Shown here: positions 48,085-56,003 of the stretch, piece by piece
How positions within the stretch are numbered: the first letter of the stretch is position 1
Layout of the letters: the number at the start of each line of letters is the position of its first letter
NCBI RefSeq assembly: GCF_017352135.1
Contig: NZ_CP071454.1
Span: 4,365,001-4,429,000, forward strand
Origin: Rhizobium lentis
GTDB lineage: Bacteria; Pseudomonadota; Alphaproteobacteria; Rhizobiales; Rhizobiaceae
Length of the DNA stretch: 64,000 nucleotides
Direction of reading: 5' to 3'
Translations under genes and position numbers: made by a program
The notes under the pieces: generated by a model
What the model saw: only the letters and a program-made list of their open reading frames with translations
The model's database searches: none
What the model was told of the DNA's origin: nothing

Positions 48085-49131
48085 GTGAATACGAGAGTGG
48101 GAACGATAGGCAATGCATCGCCGCTGGTGGCAGATGCGCATCCGATGACCGATCCTTTCGGGCGGGCGGTCACCTATCTCCGCGTCTCCGTCACCGACCG
48201 CTGTGATTTCCGATGCACTTATTGCATGGCGGAGAACATGACCTTCCTGCCGAAGAAGGACCTTCTGACGCTGGAAGAGCTCGATCGGCTCTGTTCCGCC
48301 TTCATCGCCAAGGGCGTGAAGAAAATCAGGCTGACGGGCGGCGAGCCCCTGGTGCGCAAGAACATCATGTATCTGGTGCGCCGGCTCGGCGAGAAGATCG
48401 GCTCCGGCCTCGACGAACTGACGCTGACCACCAACGGCTCGCAGCTCTCCCGCCATGCCGACGAGCTTTACGATTGCGGCGTGCGCCGCATCAATGTCTC
48501 GCTCGATACGCTCGATCCCGACAAGTTTCGCAAGATCACCCGCTGGGGTGATTTCGCAAAGGTCATGGAAGGCATCGACGCCGCACAGAAAGCCGGGTTG
48601 AAGATAAAGCTCAACGCCGTGGCGCTGAAAGATTTCAACGACGCCGAAATTCCGGAGCTCCTGCGCTTCGCCCATGGCCGCGGCATGGATTTGACCGTCA
48701 TCGAAACCATGCCGATGGGCGAGATCGAAGAAGACCGCACCGGTCAGTACCTGCCGCTTTCGAAGTTGCGCGCCGATCTTGAACAGCAGTTCACCCTAAC
48801 CGACATCGACTACCAGACGGGCGGCCCAGCGCGTTACGTCAGGGTCGAGGAAACCGGCGGCCGCCTCGGCTTCATCACGCCGATGACCCATAATTTTTGC
48901 GAGAGCTGCAATCGAGTCCGTCTCACCTGCACCGGCACGCTCTACATGTGCCTCGGCCAGAATGACGCCGCCGATCTGCGGGCGGCGTTGCGCGCCACCG
49001 AAGACGACGCCCTCCTCCACGCCGCCATCGACGAGGCCATCACCCGCAAGCCGAAGGGTCACGACTTCATCATCGACCGCACGCATAACCGCCCGGCGGT
49101 GGCGCGGCATATGAGTGTTACGGGTGGGTGA
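48085..49131 (+). CDS. moaA: GTP 3',8-cyclase (MoaA)
   Basis: MoaA is a radical-SAM enzyme that, with MoaC, converts GTP to cyclic pyranopterin monophosphate, the first step of molybdenum cofactor synthesis. The 348-residue protein has the SAM-cluster motif [13 protein letters not shown], the GGEPLVRK loop, and the C-terminal second-cluster cysteines in [20 protein letters not shown]. The start is GTG at 48085, preceded by GGCGGAGGAACGG, a strong ribosome binding site. mobA and mobB are 13 kb away in the same window; moaC, moeA and others are not present. Confidence 0.95.
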   Translation: MNTRVGTIGNASPLVADAHPMTDPFGRAVTYLRVSVTDRCDFRCTYCMAENMTFLPKKDLLTLEELDRLCSAFIAKGVKKIRLTGGEPLVRKNIMYLVRRLGEKIGSGLDELTLTTNGSQLSRHADELYDCGVRRINVSLDTLDPDKFRKITRWGDFAKVMEGIDAAQKAGLKIKLNAVALKDFNDAEIPELLRFAHGRGMDLTVIETMPMGEIEEDRTGQYLPLSKLRADLEQQFTLTDIDYQTGGPARYVRVEETGGRLGFITPMTHNFCESCNRVRLTCTGTLYMCLGQNDAADLRAALRATEDDALLHAAIDEAITRKPKGHDFIIDRTHNRPAVARHMSVTGG

Positions 49132-49364
49132 GGCGCGGTCCCCGCAAAGCGGCGAGCAATCGATCCAGCGAATCGATCGTAGGGCCGAGCGCCTGAGCCC
49201 ACGCGAAGGGCCGGAATGCGGTGCGGCAAACTCCCTCAGCCTGACCTGCGAGGCGCGCGAAGGACGAGGTGAGCGCTGGACACCCAAAGCAAGACTGGCA
49301 CCAGGCAGCCTTGCGGCAGCTCCTTCAACGCTCCCGCGGTGCACTACTCACCTCAGTTGCCGCT

Positions 49365-50315
49365 TCAATCGATCAATCGCTGCGCGGTAAACTTGTCCGT
49401 AACCAGCATGTCGATGACCCCCACGCGGAGCGCGCCGGCAATGGCATCGGTCTTCTTGGCCCCGCCGGCAAGCGCAATGACCCGGTCCACCCGTTCGAGC
49501 TCCTCGAGTGGAAGCCCGATGACCCGATCATCAAGAGGTGTCTTGACCGGCTTGCCGTTTTTATCGAAGAAGCGAAGCGAGATATCGCCGACGGCTCCCG
49601 CCTCCGCAAGATCGGACAGTTCCCGGGACGAAAAGATATTACCCGACCGTGCGAGAAGTTCGGAGGGTTCGACGGCTCCGATTCCGACAATCGCAAGCGT
49701 TATGCTGCCGAACAGATCCATCGTCTCGCGGACGAACGGGTCGGCCTGCATCAGGAGTTTTGCCTCTCTCGACGACGTAACGCCCTGAACAGGCAGAAGT
49801 TTCGGCTCGGCGCCCGTCAGCCGTGCAAGCCGCGTAGTCAACTGCGTCGCATGCGTCTGCACGGAAGGATCGCCCATGCCTCCAAGGGTCTGGACGACGT
49901 ATTTCGCCTGAGCGCTCTTCTGCGGATGGATGTTCTCGACCATCTTGAAAATGGTCTGGCTCCAACTCGAAACGCCGATGATCTCCCCCGGTGCAAGCGT
50001 CACCTCCAGGAGATGAGCCGCCGCCTCGCCGATACGGGCCATGATGGCGCCGTCGCGATCCTCCGAACACTCGACGACGATCGCCTCCGGCAGGCCGTAT
50101 TTCTCGCGAAGGGCGCCCTCGAGCTCGCTGTAGGTGCCGACGGGAGGGATCACGCTGGTTCGCACGATGTCTTCAGCCTCGGCGCGCTTGAGCATGCGCG
50201 ACACGGTGGCCTGCGACAGGCGAAGGTGCTGAGCGATCTCCGCCTGTCGCCGCCCCTCTATGTGGTACATCTGGGCGACCCTTGAAATGAGGCGGAGTTC
50301 GTTGAGGCGAGTCAT
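49365..50315 (-). CDS. SorC-family sugar-binding transcriptional regulator
   Basis: The 316-residue protein has an N-terminal helix-turn-helix (VAQMYHIEGRRQAEIAQHLR, then LSQATVSRMLKRAEAEDIVR) and a C-terminal sugar-phosphate-binding domain (IIGVSSWSQTIFKMVENIHP, DRVIALAGGAKKTDAIAGAL), as in SorC/DeoR-related regulators such as EryD. It is the last gene of the minus-strand kinase/transketolase operon, 21 bp beyond the kinase stop. Repeated TGAAT-N4-ATTCA-type palindromes in the locus are its probable operators. The inducer is likely the phosphorylated sugar. Confidence 0.92.
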   Translation of the reverse strand: MTRLNELRLISRVAQMYHIEGRRQAEIAQHLRLSQATVSRMLKRAEAEDIVRTSVIPPVGTYSELEGALREKYGLPEAIVVECSEDRDGAIMARIGEAAAHLLEVTLAPGEIIGVSSWSQTIFKMVENIHPQKSAQAKYVVQTLGGMGDPSVQTHATQLTTRLARLTGAEPKLLPVQGVTSSREAKLLMQADPFVRETMDLFGSITLAIVGIGAVEPSELLARSGNIFSSRELSDLAEAGAVGDISLRFFDKNGKPVKTPLDDRVIGLPLEELERVDRVIALAGGAKKTDAIAGALRVGVIDMLVTDKFTAQRLID

Positions 50316-50329
50316 CGCTAATCCCAGAT

Positions 50330-50343
50330 TGAATTTTTATTCA
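50330..50343. promoter_or_regulatory. Operator-like palindrome TGAAT-TTTT-ATTCA
   Basis: A perfect inverted repeat lies just upstream of the SorC-family gene, overlapping the end of the kinase gene. Related sites occur at 53647-53660 and 53787-53800 in the divergent promoter region of the same locus, which supports a common regulator. Confidence 0.55.
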
Positions 50344-51803
50344 CCTTTAGCCTGTGTTTCGTGGGACGTCGAGCGGGCGAGCGCATCATTCCAGGTCTCG
50401 AGAAGTAACGCCCGATCCACGGGTTGCGGCTCGATGATCTCAGTGTTTCGCGGCAGCGCCGTGACAACGTCGAGATCGCTCCACATGCCGAGCGACAGCC
50501 CCGCCAGATAGGCAGCGCCCAAGGCCGACGCCTCTGGTGCTTCGCACTGGATCACGGAATGTTCGATGAGGTTCGAGACGCATTGCATCAGGAAGCGGTT
50601 CTGGCTCGGTCCACCATCCACATAGAGCGCACCAAGCGCGCCGTGACTCTGTGCCCGCATGGCCGCAATAACGTCATGCACCTGCAAGGCGATGGAGTCC
50701 GTTACCGACCGCGCCATCTGCGCACGCGTCGTATTGAAGTTGATCTGGGAAAACAGGGCGCGGGCATTGGCATTCCAGTAAGGCGCACCCAGTCCCACGA
50801 ACGCCGGCACGAAGCCAGGTCCGCCCGGCTCGGCGCTCGCCGCAAGTTCGACAAGGGCAGCCACATCCGCAAGGCCGAGAATATCGGCCATCCACGGGAG
50901 GCTGGCGGCACAAACGAGAATATTGCCTTCGAAAGCGAAAGTCGGCTTTCCCCCGATACGCCATGCGACAGTAGTCGTGACACCGCTACGCGGAGGAATG
51001 AATCGCGAAAGCGTCGTCATGACCGAAGAGCCGGTCCCAAAGGTCACCTTGCCGTCGCCTGGCTTGAATGCCCCATGACCGAACAGGGCAGCGTGGCTGT
51101 CTCCGATCGCGGCCATGATGGGAGTGCCATCCGACACCCTTGGCAATCCTTGGGTTCTGCCGAAATCGGCGGAGCTGTCGAGGACCTCGGGCAGGAGCGC
51201 GATGTCGACGCCGAAGATCCCGCCGAGTTCCTCGCTCCATCTCTGCTCCCTAAGATTGAATAACTGGCTCCGGGCGGCGTTCGAAGCGTCGCAGGCATGC
51301 CGGTGTCCGCCCGTCAGGCAGTGGATGAGCCAGCTGTCGATCGTCCCCAGCCGCACCGATCGCCCGGCTGGAACACGGTCGAGCAGCCATCGAAATTTCG
51401 AACCTGGAAACATTGGATCCAATGGTAAGCCCGTGAGCGCCTGCACCCGGTCAAGGTGGCCTTCGGCAATGAGACGTTCGCAATCTTGGGCCGTCCGGCG
51501 GCACTGCCAGCTCACCACCGGTCCAAGCGCCTCTCCGGTATCGGCATCCCAGGCGGTGACCGACTCGCGCTGGTTGGAAATGGCAACAGCCTCGATAGCG
51601 ATATCAGGACTGGCCTTCAGGCAGGCGTCGACGGCTTCACAGACCGATGCATAAAGCCGGCGCGGGTCTTGCTCGACCCAGCCCGGCTTCGGATAGGAGA
51701 TGCCGACAGGCGCCGAACCTCTGCCGACGATCTCTCCCTTTTCGGAAACGAGAACTGCCTTTGAATTGGTCGTGCCCTGGTCGATTGCCAGAATTGCCCG
51801 CAT
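50337..51803 (-). CDS. FGGY-family carbohydrate kinase (glycerol kinase-like)
   Basis: The 488-residue kinase has the FGGY fold: phosphate-1 motif ILAIDQGTTNSKAVLVSEKG, the VAISNQRESVTAWDADTGEA segment, WQCRRTAQDC, the GLPLDPMFPGSKFRWLLDRV strand, FGTGSSVMTT and the adenosine-binding GALYVDGGPSQNRFLMQCVS. It resembles glycerol kinases and the polyol/ketose kinases related to them. In this operon it follows a split transketolase (65 bp upstream gap) and precedes the SorC regulator, so it probably phosphorylates the ketose formed by the locus's dehydrogenases. The exact substrate is unknown. Confidence 0.9.
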   Translation of the reverse strand: MRAILAIDQGTTNSKAVLVSEKGEIVGRGSAPVGISYPKPGWVEQDPRRLYASVCEAVDACLKASPDIAIEAVAISNQRESVTAWDADTGEALGPVVSWQCRRTAQDCERLIAEGHLDRVQALTGLPLDPMFPGSKFRWLLDRVPAGRSVRLGTIDSWLIHCLTGGHRHACDASNAARSQLFNLREQRWSEELGGIFGVDIALLPEVLDSSADFGRTQGLPRVSDGTPIMAAIGDSHAALFGHGAFKPGDGKVTFGTGSSVMTTLSRFIPPRSGVTTTVAWRIGGKPTFAFEGNILVCAASLPWMADILGLADVAALVELAASAEPGGPGFVPAFVGLGAPYWNANARALFSQINFNTTRAQMARSVTDSIALQVHDVIAAMRAQSHGALGALYVDGGPSQNRFLMQCVSNLIEHSVIQCEAPEASALGAAYLAGLSLGMWSDLDVVTALPRNTEIIEPQPVDRALLLETWNDALARSTSHETQAKGE

Positions 51804-51868
51804 TCTACCCTCCCCAGATCAGGTGGCGGCCGAGCGACGAAGGCGCCCGGCCGGTCACGTGATCCCAA

Positions 51869-52825
51869 TTACTTACGCTTGATCAGCGACTGCGCGGCGT
51901 CGGCGATTGCGGGCGGCGCCATCCCGAATTCGTCGAGCAGGAACTCCGCCGAACCGGTCGGGGCGTAGACGCCGGGAACGCCGAGGCGCTTCATCGGCAC
52001 CGGGGCATGGTCGACCACCACTTCGGCCACCGCGGAGCCGAGCCCGCCAAAGATCGAATGCTCTTCGGCCGTGACGATCGCTCCAGTTTCCCTGGCTGCG
52101 GCGATGATGGCCTCTTCATCGATCGGACGAACCGTTGCGAGATTGAGCACCCTGGCATCGATGCCGCGGTCTGCGAGAATCTCGGCAGCCTTCACGATGC
52201 GATGCGTCAAGGTGCCATTGGCGATCAGGGTGACTTGCGAACCCTGGCGAAGGAGATTCGCTTTGCCGAGTTCGAACGTGTGACCTTCCGCAAGAAGGTC
52301 GGGCACACCGACCCGTGACAGGCGCAGGAAGCAAGGCCCGCTGTAGGTCGCTGCCCAGGCCACGGCAGCAGCGGTTTCGATCCGGTCGCAGGGCGCGATG
52401 ACCGGGAGATTGGGCAGCACCCGCGTCCAGGCGAAGTCTTCGATCGAGTGATGAGTCGGACCGAGTTCGCCATATGCCATCCCGGACGAGATCCCCACCA
52501 GCTTGACGTTGGCGTTCGAGTAGGAAATGTCGGCCTTGATCTGCTCCAGCGACCGCCCCGTCAGAAACGGAGCAGCGCCGCACACGAAGGGCAGCCGTCC
52601 GCCATTGGCAAGGCCTGCTCCGACGCCGACCATGTTCTGCTCCGCGATGCCGACATTGACGAGGCGCTCCGGAAACCTCGACTTGAAGCCGCCGAGCTTG
52701 GAGGAGCCGACAGAGTCGTTGCAGACGGCAACGATCGTTTCATTTTCGCCGGCCAGCCGCTCGAGCGTAGAGGCGAATGCGTCGCGGCAATCGTGGAGCT
52801 TGGGTGGGTTTACTGGCGCGTTCAT
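51869..52825 (-). CDS. Transketolase C-terminal subunit (split type)
   Basis: The 318-residue protein is the pyrimidine-binding and C-terminal part of a split transketolase. Segments include FKSRFPERLVNVGIAEQNMV (catalytic Glu region), GMAYGELGPTHHSIEDFAWT and the C-terminal domain VTLIANGTLTHRIVKAAEIL. It works with the N-terminal subunit encoded just upstream; its ATG at 52825 overlaps that gene's stop by one base (TGATG), ensuring balanced synthesis. Split transketolases occur in several sugar pathways, for example apulose 4-phosphate transketolase (AptA/AptB). Confidence 0.92.
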   Translation of the reverse strand: MNAPVNPPKLHDCRDAFASTLERLAGENETIVAVCNDSVGSSKLGGFKSRFPERLVNVGIAEQNMVGVGAGLANGGRLPFVCGAAPFLTGRSLEQIKADISYSNANVKLVGISSGMAYGELGPTHHSIEDFAWTRVLPNLPVIAPCDRIETAAAVAWAATYSGPCFLRLSRVGVPDLLAEGHTFELGKANLLRQGSQVTLIANGTLTHRIVKAAEILADRGIDARVLNLATVRPIDEEAIIAAARETGAIVTAEEHSIFGGLGSAVAEVVVDHAPVPMKRLGVPGVYAPTGSAEFLLDEFGMAPPAIADAAQSLIKRK

Positions 52826-53634
52826 CACAGTGCCTCCGACAATTCTGCCAATGCGATTTCGTATTGTTCCTTGCTCGGCACCTTATGATGCCACTCGACC
52901 CGGTCCTGCATGAAGGAGATTCCGTGGCCCTTGTTGGTGTGGGCGACGATGCAGTGCGGCGCAGATCCCCGGTGTTCGAGAGCCGGAACGATTTCGCTTA
53001 TAGCGTTGCCGTCGATCTCGGTGACCTCCCAGCCGAACGCTTCGAGCTTCGGACGGAACGGAGCCAGATCATTGGTTTCGGCAAGCGCAGCGCCCTGCTG
53101 GAACCTGTTGTGATCGATGATCAAGGTCAAGTTGTCGAGCTTGAACTGCGCTGCCGCCATGATCGCTTCCCAGTTGGAACCCTCCTGCATCTCACCGTCG
53201 CCGGTGACGACATAGGTGTGATATCGAGCGCCGGAGAGCTTGGCGGCCTTTGCCATTCCGACTGCGACGGGAAGACCGTGGCCGAGCGGCCCGGTATTCG
53301 TTTCGACGCCAGGGACCTTGTTGCAGTTCGGATGCCCGTTCAGCCTCGAATGCGGCTGCAGGAAGGTGGAAATCTCCTCCTCCGGAATGAAGCCGCGCTT
53401 TGCGAGCGTCACATAGAGAGCGCAGGCCGTATGTCCCTTTGACAGAACGAACCTGTCGCGGTCGGGATGCTTCGGCTGATCCGGCCAGACTTTCAGCACA
53501 CGAAAATAGAGCGCCGTCAGAATGTCGATGACCGACATCTCCCCTCCAATATGGCCGGCGCCCGCTTCAAAGACCGCCTGGAGATCACGCAATCGGATCT
53601 CGCGGGCGATGCGCTCAAGTTCTGTCGTATCCAT
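52825..53634 (-). CDS. Transketolase N-terminal subunit (split type)
   Basis: The 269-residue protein is the thiamine-diphosphate-binding half of a split transketolase. It has AGHIGGEMSVIDILTALYFR, LSKGHTACALYVTLAKRGF, the TGPLGHGLPVAVGMAKAAKL loop and the diphosphate/magnesium motif VVTGDGEMQEGSNWEA with NRFQQG. The ATG at 53634 has GAGGAG close upstream; a longer frame to 53661 is rejected. It is the first gene of the minus-strand operon and shares a promoter region of 210 bp with the divergent CUT2 permease gene. Confidence 0.92.
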   Translation of the reverse strand: MDTTELERIAREIRLRDLQAVFEAGAGHIGGEMSVIDILTALYFRVLKVWPDQPKHPDRDRFVLSKGHTACALYVTLAKRGFIPEEEISTFLQPHSRLNGHPNCNKVPGVETNTGPLGHGLPVAVGMAKAAKLSGARYHTYVVTGDGEMQEGSNWEAIMAAAQFKLDNLTLIIDHNRFQQGAALAETNDLAPFRPKLEAFGWEVTEIDGNAISEIVPALEHRGSAPHCIVAHTNKGHGISFMQDRVEWHHKVPSKEQYEIALAELSEAL

Positions 53635-53646
53635 GGGCTCCTCATG

Positions 53647-53660
53647 TGCATAAATATTCA
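53647..53660. promoter_or_regulatory. Operator-like site, TK-N promoter
   Basis: TGCATAAATATTCA (reverse strand TGAATATTTATGCA) matches the 50330 palindrome at 12 of 14 positions. It also forms one arm of a larger inverted repeat: TGCATAAATATT at 53647-53658 faces AATATTTTTGCA at 53667-53678 (11 of 12 positions), with an 8-bp spacer, immediately upstream of the transketolase start. Confidence 0.5.
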
Positions 53661-53786
53661 TTACTCAATATTTTTGCATAACCGACCGATTAGTCAAGCC
53701 CTTTAACCGGGCAAAAGGAAGCGTACATTACTGCAAATCTTGTTGACAGCCGGAAAGCAACTTGTTAATGAATTTTCCGGCACTAG

Positions 53787-53800
53787 TGAATAATTATTCT
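53787..53800. promoter_or_regulatory. Operator-like palindrome TGAAT-AATT-ATTCT, CUT2 promoter
   Basis: The 12-bp perfect palindrome GAATAATTATTC (53788-53799) sits about 45 bp before the permease start and resembles the sites at 50330 and 53647. Its position fits control of the rightward transporter operon by the SorC-family regulator. Confidence 0.55.
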
Positions 53801-53844
53801 TGCTTGCACAAATATCGGATACATGCCTAAGCATGGGAGGAGCA

Positions 53845-54825
53845 ATGGTGGCGCTCGATATCAATGAACACAGGCTTTCCTCCGGAGCTTGGCTCGGCAA
53901 GCTCAAGGGAGCCACCGGTCCGCTCGTGGGATTACTGGCGCTGTCCATCTTTCTGAGCTTCAGCACGGACACGTTTCTTTCGGTCCGGAACGGGCTCAAT
54001 ATCCTCGACCAGATCACCGTCCTCGGCATCATGGCGGTTGGAATGACTTTCGTCATTCTGATCGGCGGCATCGATCTGTCCGTCGGCTCGGCCCTCGCCC
54101 TGGCGATGATGGTCATGGGCTGGACCGCCAACGTTGCTGGTCTGCCGCTGCCCGTCGGGATCGCCTTTGCCCTGATCGCATCGGCCGTTTCGGGCCTGAT
54201 CGTCGGGCTTCTGGTGACGCAGTTCAGGGTTCCGGCCTTTATCGCCACGCTAGCTATGATGTCGGCGGCGCGCGGCGTTGCGAACATGATCACGGACGGC
54301 CAGCAGATCGTCGGCTTCCCCGACTGGTTCATGATGCTGGCAATCGATCGCCATTTCGGCGTCATGACTGCCACGGTCTTCCTCATGCTCGCGGTCGTTC
54401 TTGCGGCCTGGCTCTTCCTGCACTTCCGGTCCGAAGGCCGCATGCTCTATGCGGTGGGCGGCAACCCCGAAGTCGCGCGGCTGGCCGGCATCAACGTCCC
54501 GCTGGTGACGATAGCCGTCTATGTCGTGAGCGCAGTCCTTGCCGGGCTTGCCGGCATCGTGCTCGCCGCCCGCCTGGATTCCGTCCAGCCGTCCAGCGGC
54601 CTTGGCTATGAGCTGGACACCATCGCTGCCGTCGTCATCGGCGGGACTTCGCTCTCCGGCGGCGCAGGCGGCATCGGCGGAACGCTGATCGGCGTGCTGA
54701 TCATCGGTGTGCTTCGCAACGGCCTCAACCTTCTCAACGTCTCGCCCTTCTTGCAGCAAGTGATCATCGGGATCGTCATCGTGCTTGCGGTAGGCGCAGA
54801 GACCATTCGTCGGCGTCGCGCCTGA
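53845..54825 (+). CDS. CUT2-family sugar ABC transporter permease (RbsC type)
   Basis: The 326-residue permease has about ten hydrophobic helices and the RbsC-type markers: LDQITVLGIMAVGMTFVILI, GGIDLSVGSALALAMMVMGW, LLVTQFRVPAFIATLAMMSA, and the C-terminal AVVIGGTSLSGGAGGIGGTL. It pairs with itself or a second copy to form the channel of a ribose-type transporter. The ATG at 53845 follows GGGAGGAG. It is first in a plus-strand operon continuing through the binding protein, ATPase and two dehydrogenases. Confidence 0.92.
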   Translation: MVALDINEHRLSSGAWLGKLKGATGPLVGLLALSIFLSFSTDTFLSVRNGLNILDQITVLGIMAVGMTFVILIGGIDLSVGSALALAMMVMGWTANVAGLPLPVGIAFALIASAVSGLIVGLLVTQFRVPAFIATLAMMSAARGVANMITDGQQIVGFPDWFMMLAIDRHFGVMTATVFLMLAVVLAAWLFLHFRSEGRMLYAVGGNPEVARLAGINVPLVTIAVYVVSAVLAGLAGIVLAARLDSVQPSSGLGYELDTIAAVVIGGTSLSGGAGGIGGTLIGVLIIGVLRNGLNLLNVSPFLQQVIIGIVIVLAVGAETIRRRRA

Positions 54826-54941
54826 CGCGCATCGTCCGCCGCGTTGGCGGGCACGGAATTCCGTCCCGGAAATTCGGGGCGGAGCAATCACCCGAGGGGG
54901 AGGACATACCCTAGGGTCCCATCAAAAACGGAGGAACTACA

Positions 54942-55871
54942 ATGAAAATTGCGCGCACCATGCTTGCGTCCGCTGCACTGCTCGGTCTCATGCTCGGTCC
55001 CGTCCACGCGGCGGAGCTGAAGAAACTTGGATTGGCCGTCGCCAACCTTCAGGCAAACTTCTTCAACCAGATCAAGCAATCAGTCGAGGCCGAAGCCAAG
55101 AAGCGCGGCATCGAAGTCATCACGGTCGATGCAAAGGGCGACGGGCCGACGCAGGTCAACCAGATTCAGGATCTTCTGACCCAGAAGATCGACGCGCTGA
55201 TCTACATTCCGGCAGGTGCCGCCGCTGCGACCGTTCCGGTCAAGCTCGCGAAGAACGCCGGCATCCCGGTAGTCAACGTCGACCGCAACGCCGAGGGCGC
55301 GCCGGGCGATACATTCCTCGCAACGGATTCCGTCGCATCGGCCAAGGCGGTATGCGATTACATCCTGAAAGAAGCCGGCGGCAAGGGTAAGATGGTCATC
55401 ATCCACGGCCAGAAGGGCACGACCCCGGAAGTCGACCGCTCCAAGGGCTGCGCTGAATCGCTCAAGGCCTATCCGGATGTGAAGGTTGTCGCCGAGCAAT
55501 ATTCGAACATCTGGAGCCAGGACGAAGGCTTCCAGATCATGCAGAACATGCTGCAGGCAAACCCTGATGTCTCGATCGTCTTCGCACAGGCCGATGGCCT
55601 CGCGCTTGGCGCCGCTCAGGCAATCAAGGTCGCAAACCCCTCGCAGAAGATCGTAGTCGGCGGCTTCGATGGCGACACCGCGGCTCTCGAAGCCCTCAGC
55701 AAGGGCGTCTTCAACGTAACGGCAACCCAGCAGACGCAGAAGATGGGCCGCGACGCGGTCGAAAATGCCGCCAAGCTTGTCGCCGGCGAAAAGGTACCCC
55801 CCGTACAGCTCCTGGATGCCACGCTGACAACCAAGGAAAACGTCGCAGGCTTCATCGCCAACCATCCGTAA
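54942..55871 (+). CDS. CUT2-family sugar ABC transporter substrate-binding protein (RbsB type)
   Basis: The 309-residue protein has a signal peptide (ASAALLGLMLGPVHAAE, cleavage near residue 23) followed by a type I periplasmic binding domain: KKLGLAVANLQANFFNQIKQ, DLLTQKIDALIYIPAGAAAA, GIPVVNVDRNAEGAPGDTFL and VVGGFDGDTAALEALSKGVF. It delivers a sugar or polyol to the RbsC-type permease. ACGGAGGAAC precedes the start. It is separated from the permease by 116 bp and from the ATPase by a 132-bp stretch with strong hairpins, which may favour accumulation of the binding-protein message. Confidence 0.92.
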   Translation: MKIARTMLASAALLGLMLGPVHAAELKKLGLAVANLQANFFNQIKQSVEAEAKKRGIEVITVDAKGDGPTQVNQIQDLLTQKIDALIYIPAGAAAATVPVKLAKNAGIPVVNVDRNAEGAPGDTFLATDSVASAKAVCDYILKEAGGKGKMVIIHGQKGTTPEVDRSKGCAESLKAYPDVKVVAEQYSNIWSQDEGFQIMQNMLQANPDVSIVFAQADGLALGAAQAIKVANPSQKIVVGGFDGDTAALEALSKGVFNVTATQQTQKMGRDAVENAAKLVAGEKVPPVQLLDATLTTKENVAGFIANHP

Positions 55872-55880
55872 CGCATCGGC

Positions 55881-55972
55881 CCGAAAATCGGAATCGATTT
55901 TCGGAAGGCAAGATGCGTAGATTCAAAGTGTGAGAGCGTCCTTTGTGCGTCCAAACGGACGCACGGCGCTCT
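55881..55972. repeat. Intergenic double hairpin between binding-protein and ATPase genes
   Basis: Two hairpins are visible: CCGAAAATCG / CGATTTTCGG (55881-55904) and a larger one with AGAGCG / CGCTCT outside and GTGCGTCC / GGACGCAC inside (55933-55972). I recall this pair as a dispersed rhizobial intergenic element. Within an ABC operon such structures can protect the upstream message. Confidence 0.75.
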
Positions 55973-56003
55973 AATGAAGTCGAGGTCTTGAGGAGGTGTG
56001 CCC

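Noticed and set aside
49135..49364. GC-rich gap after moaA considered as a gene or RNA
   Set aside because: Short frames on both strands are arginine-rich and overlap; no repeat, hairpin terminator or RNA signature was convincing.
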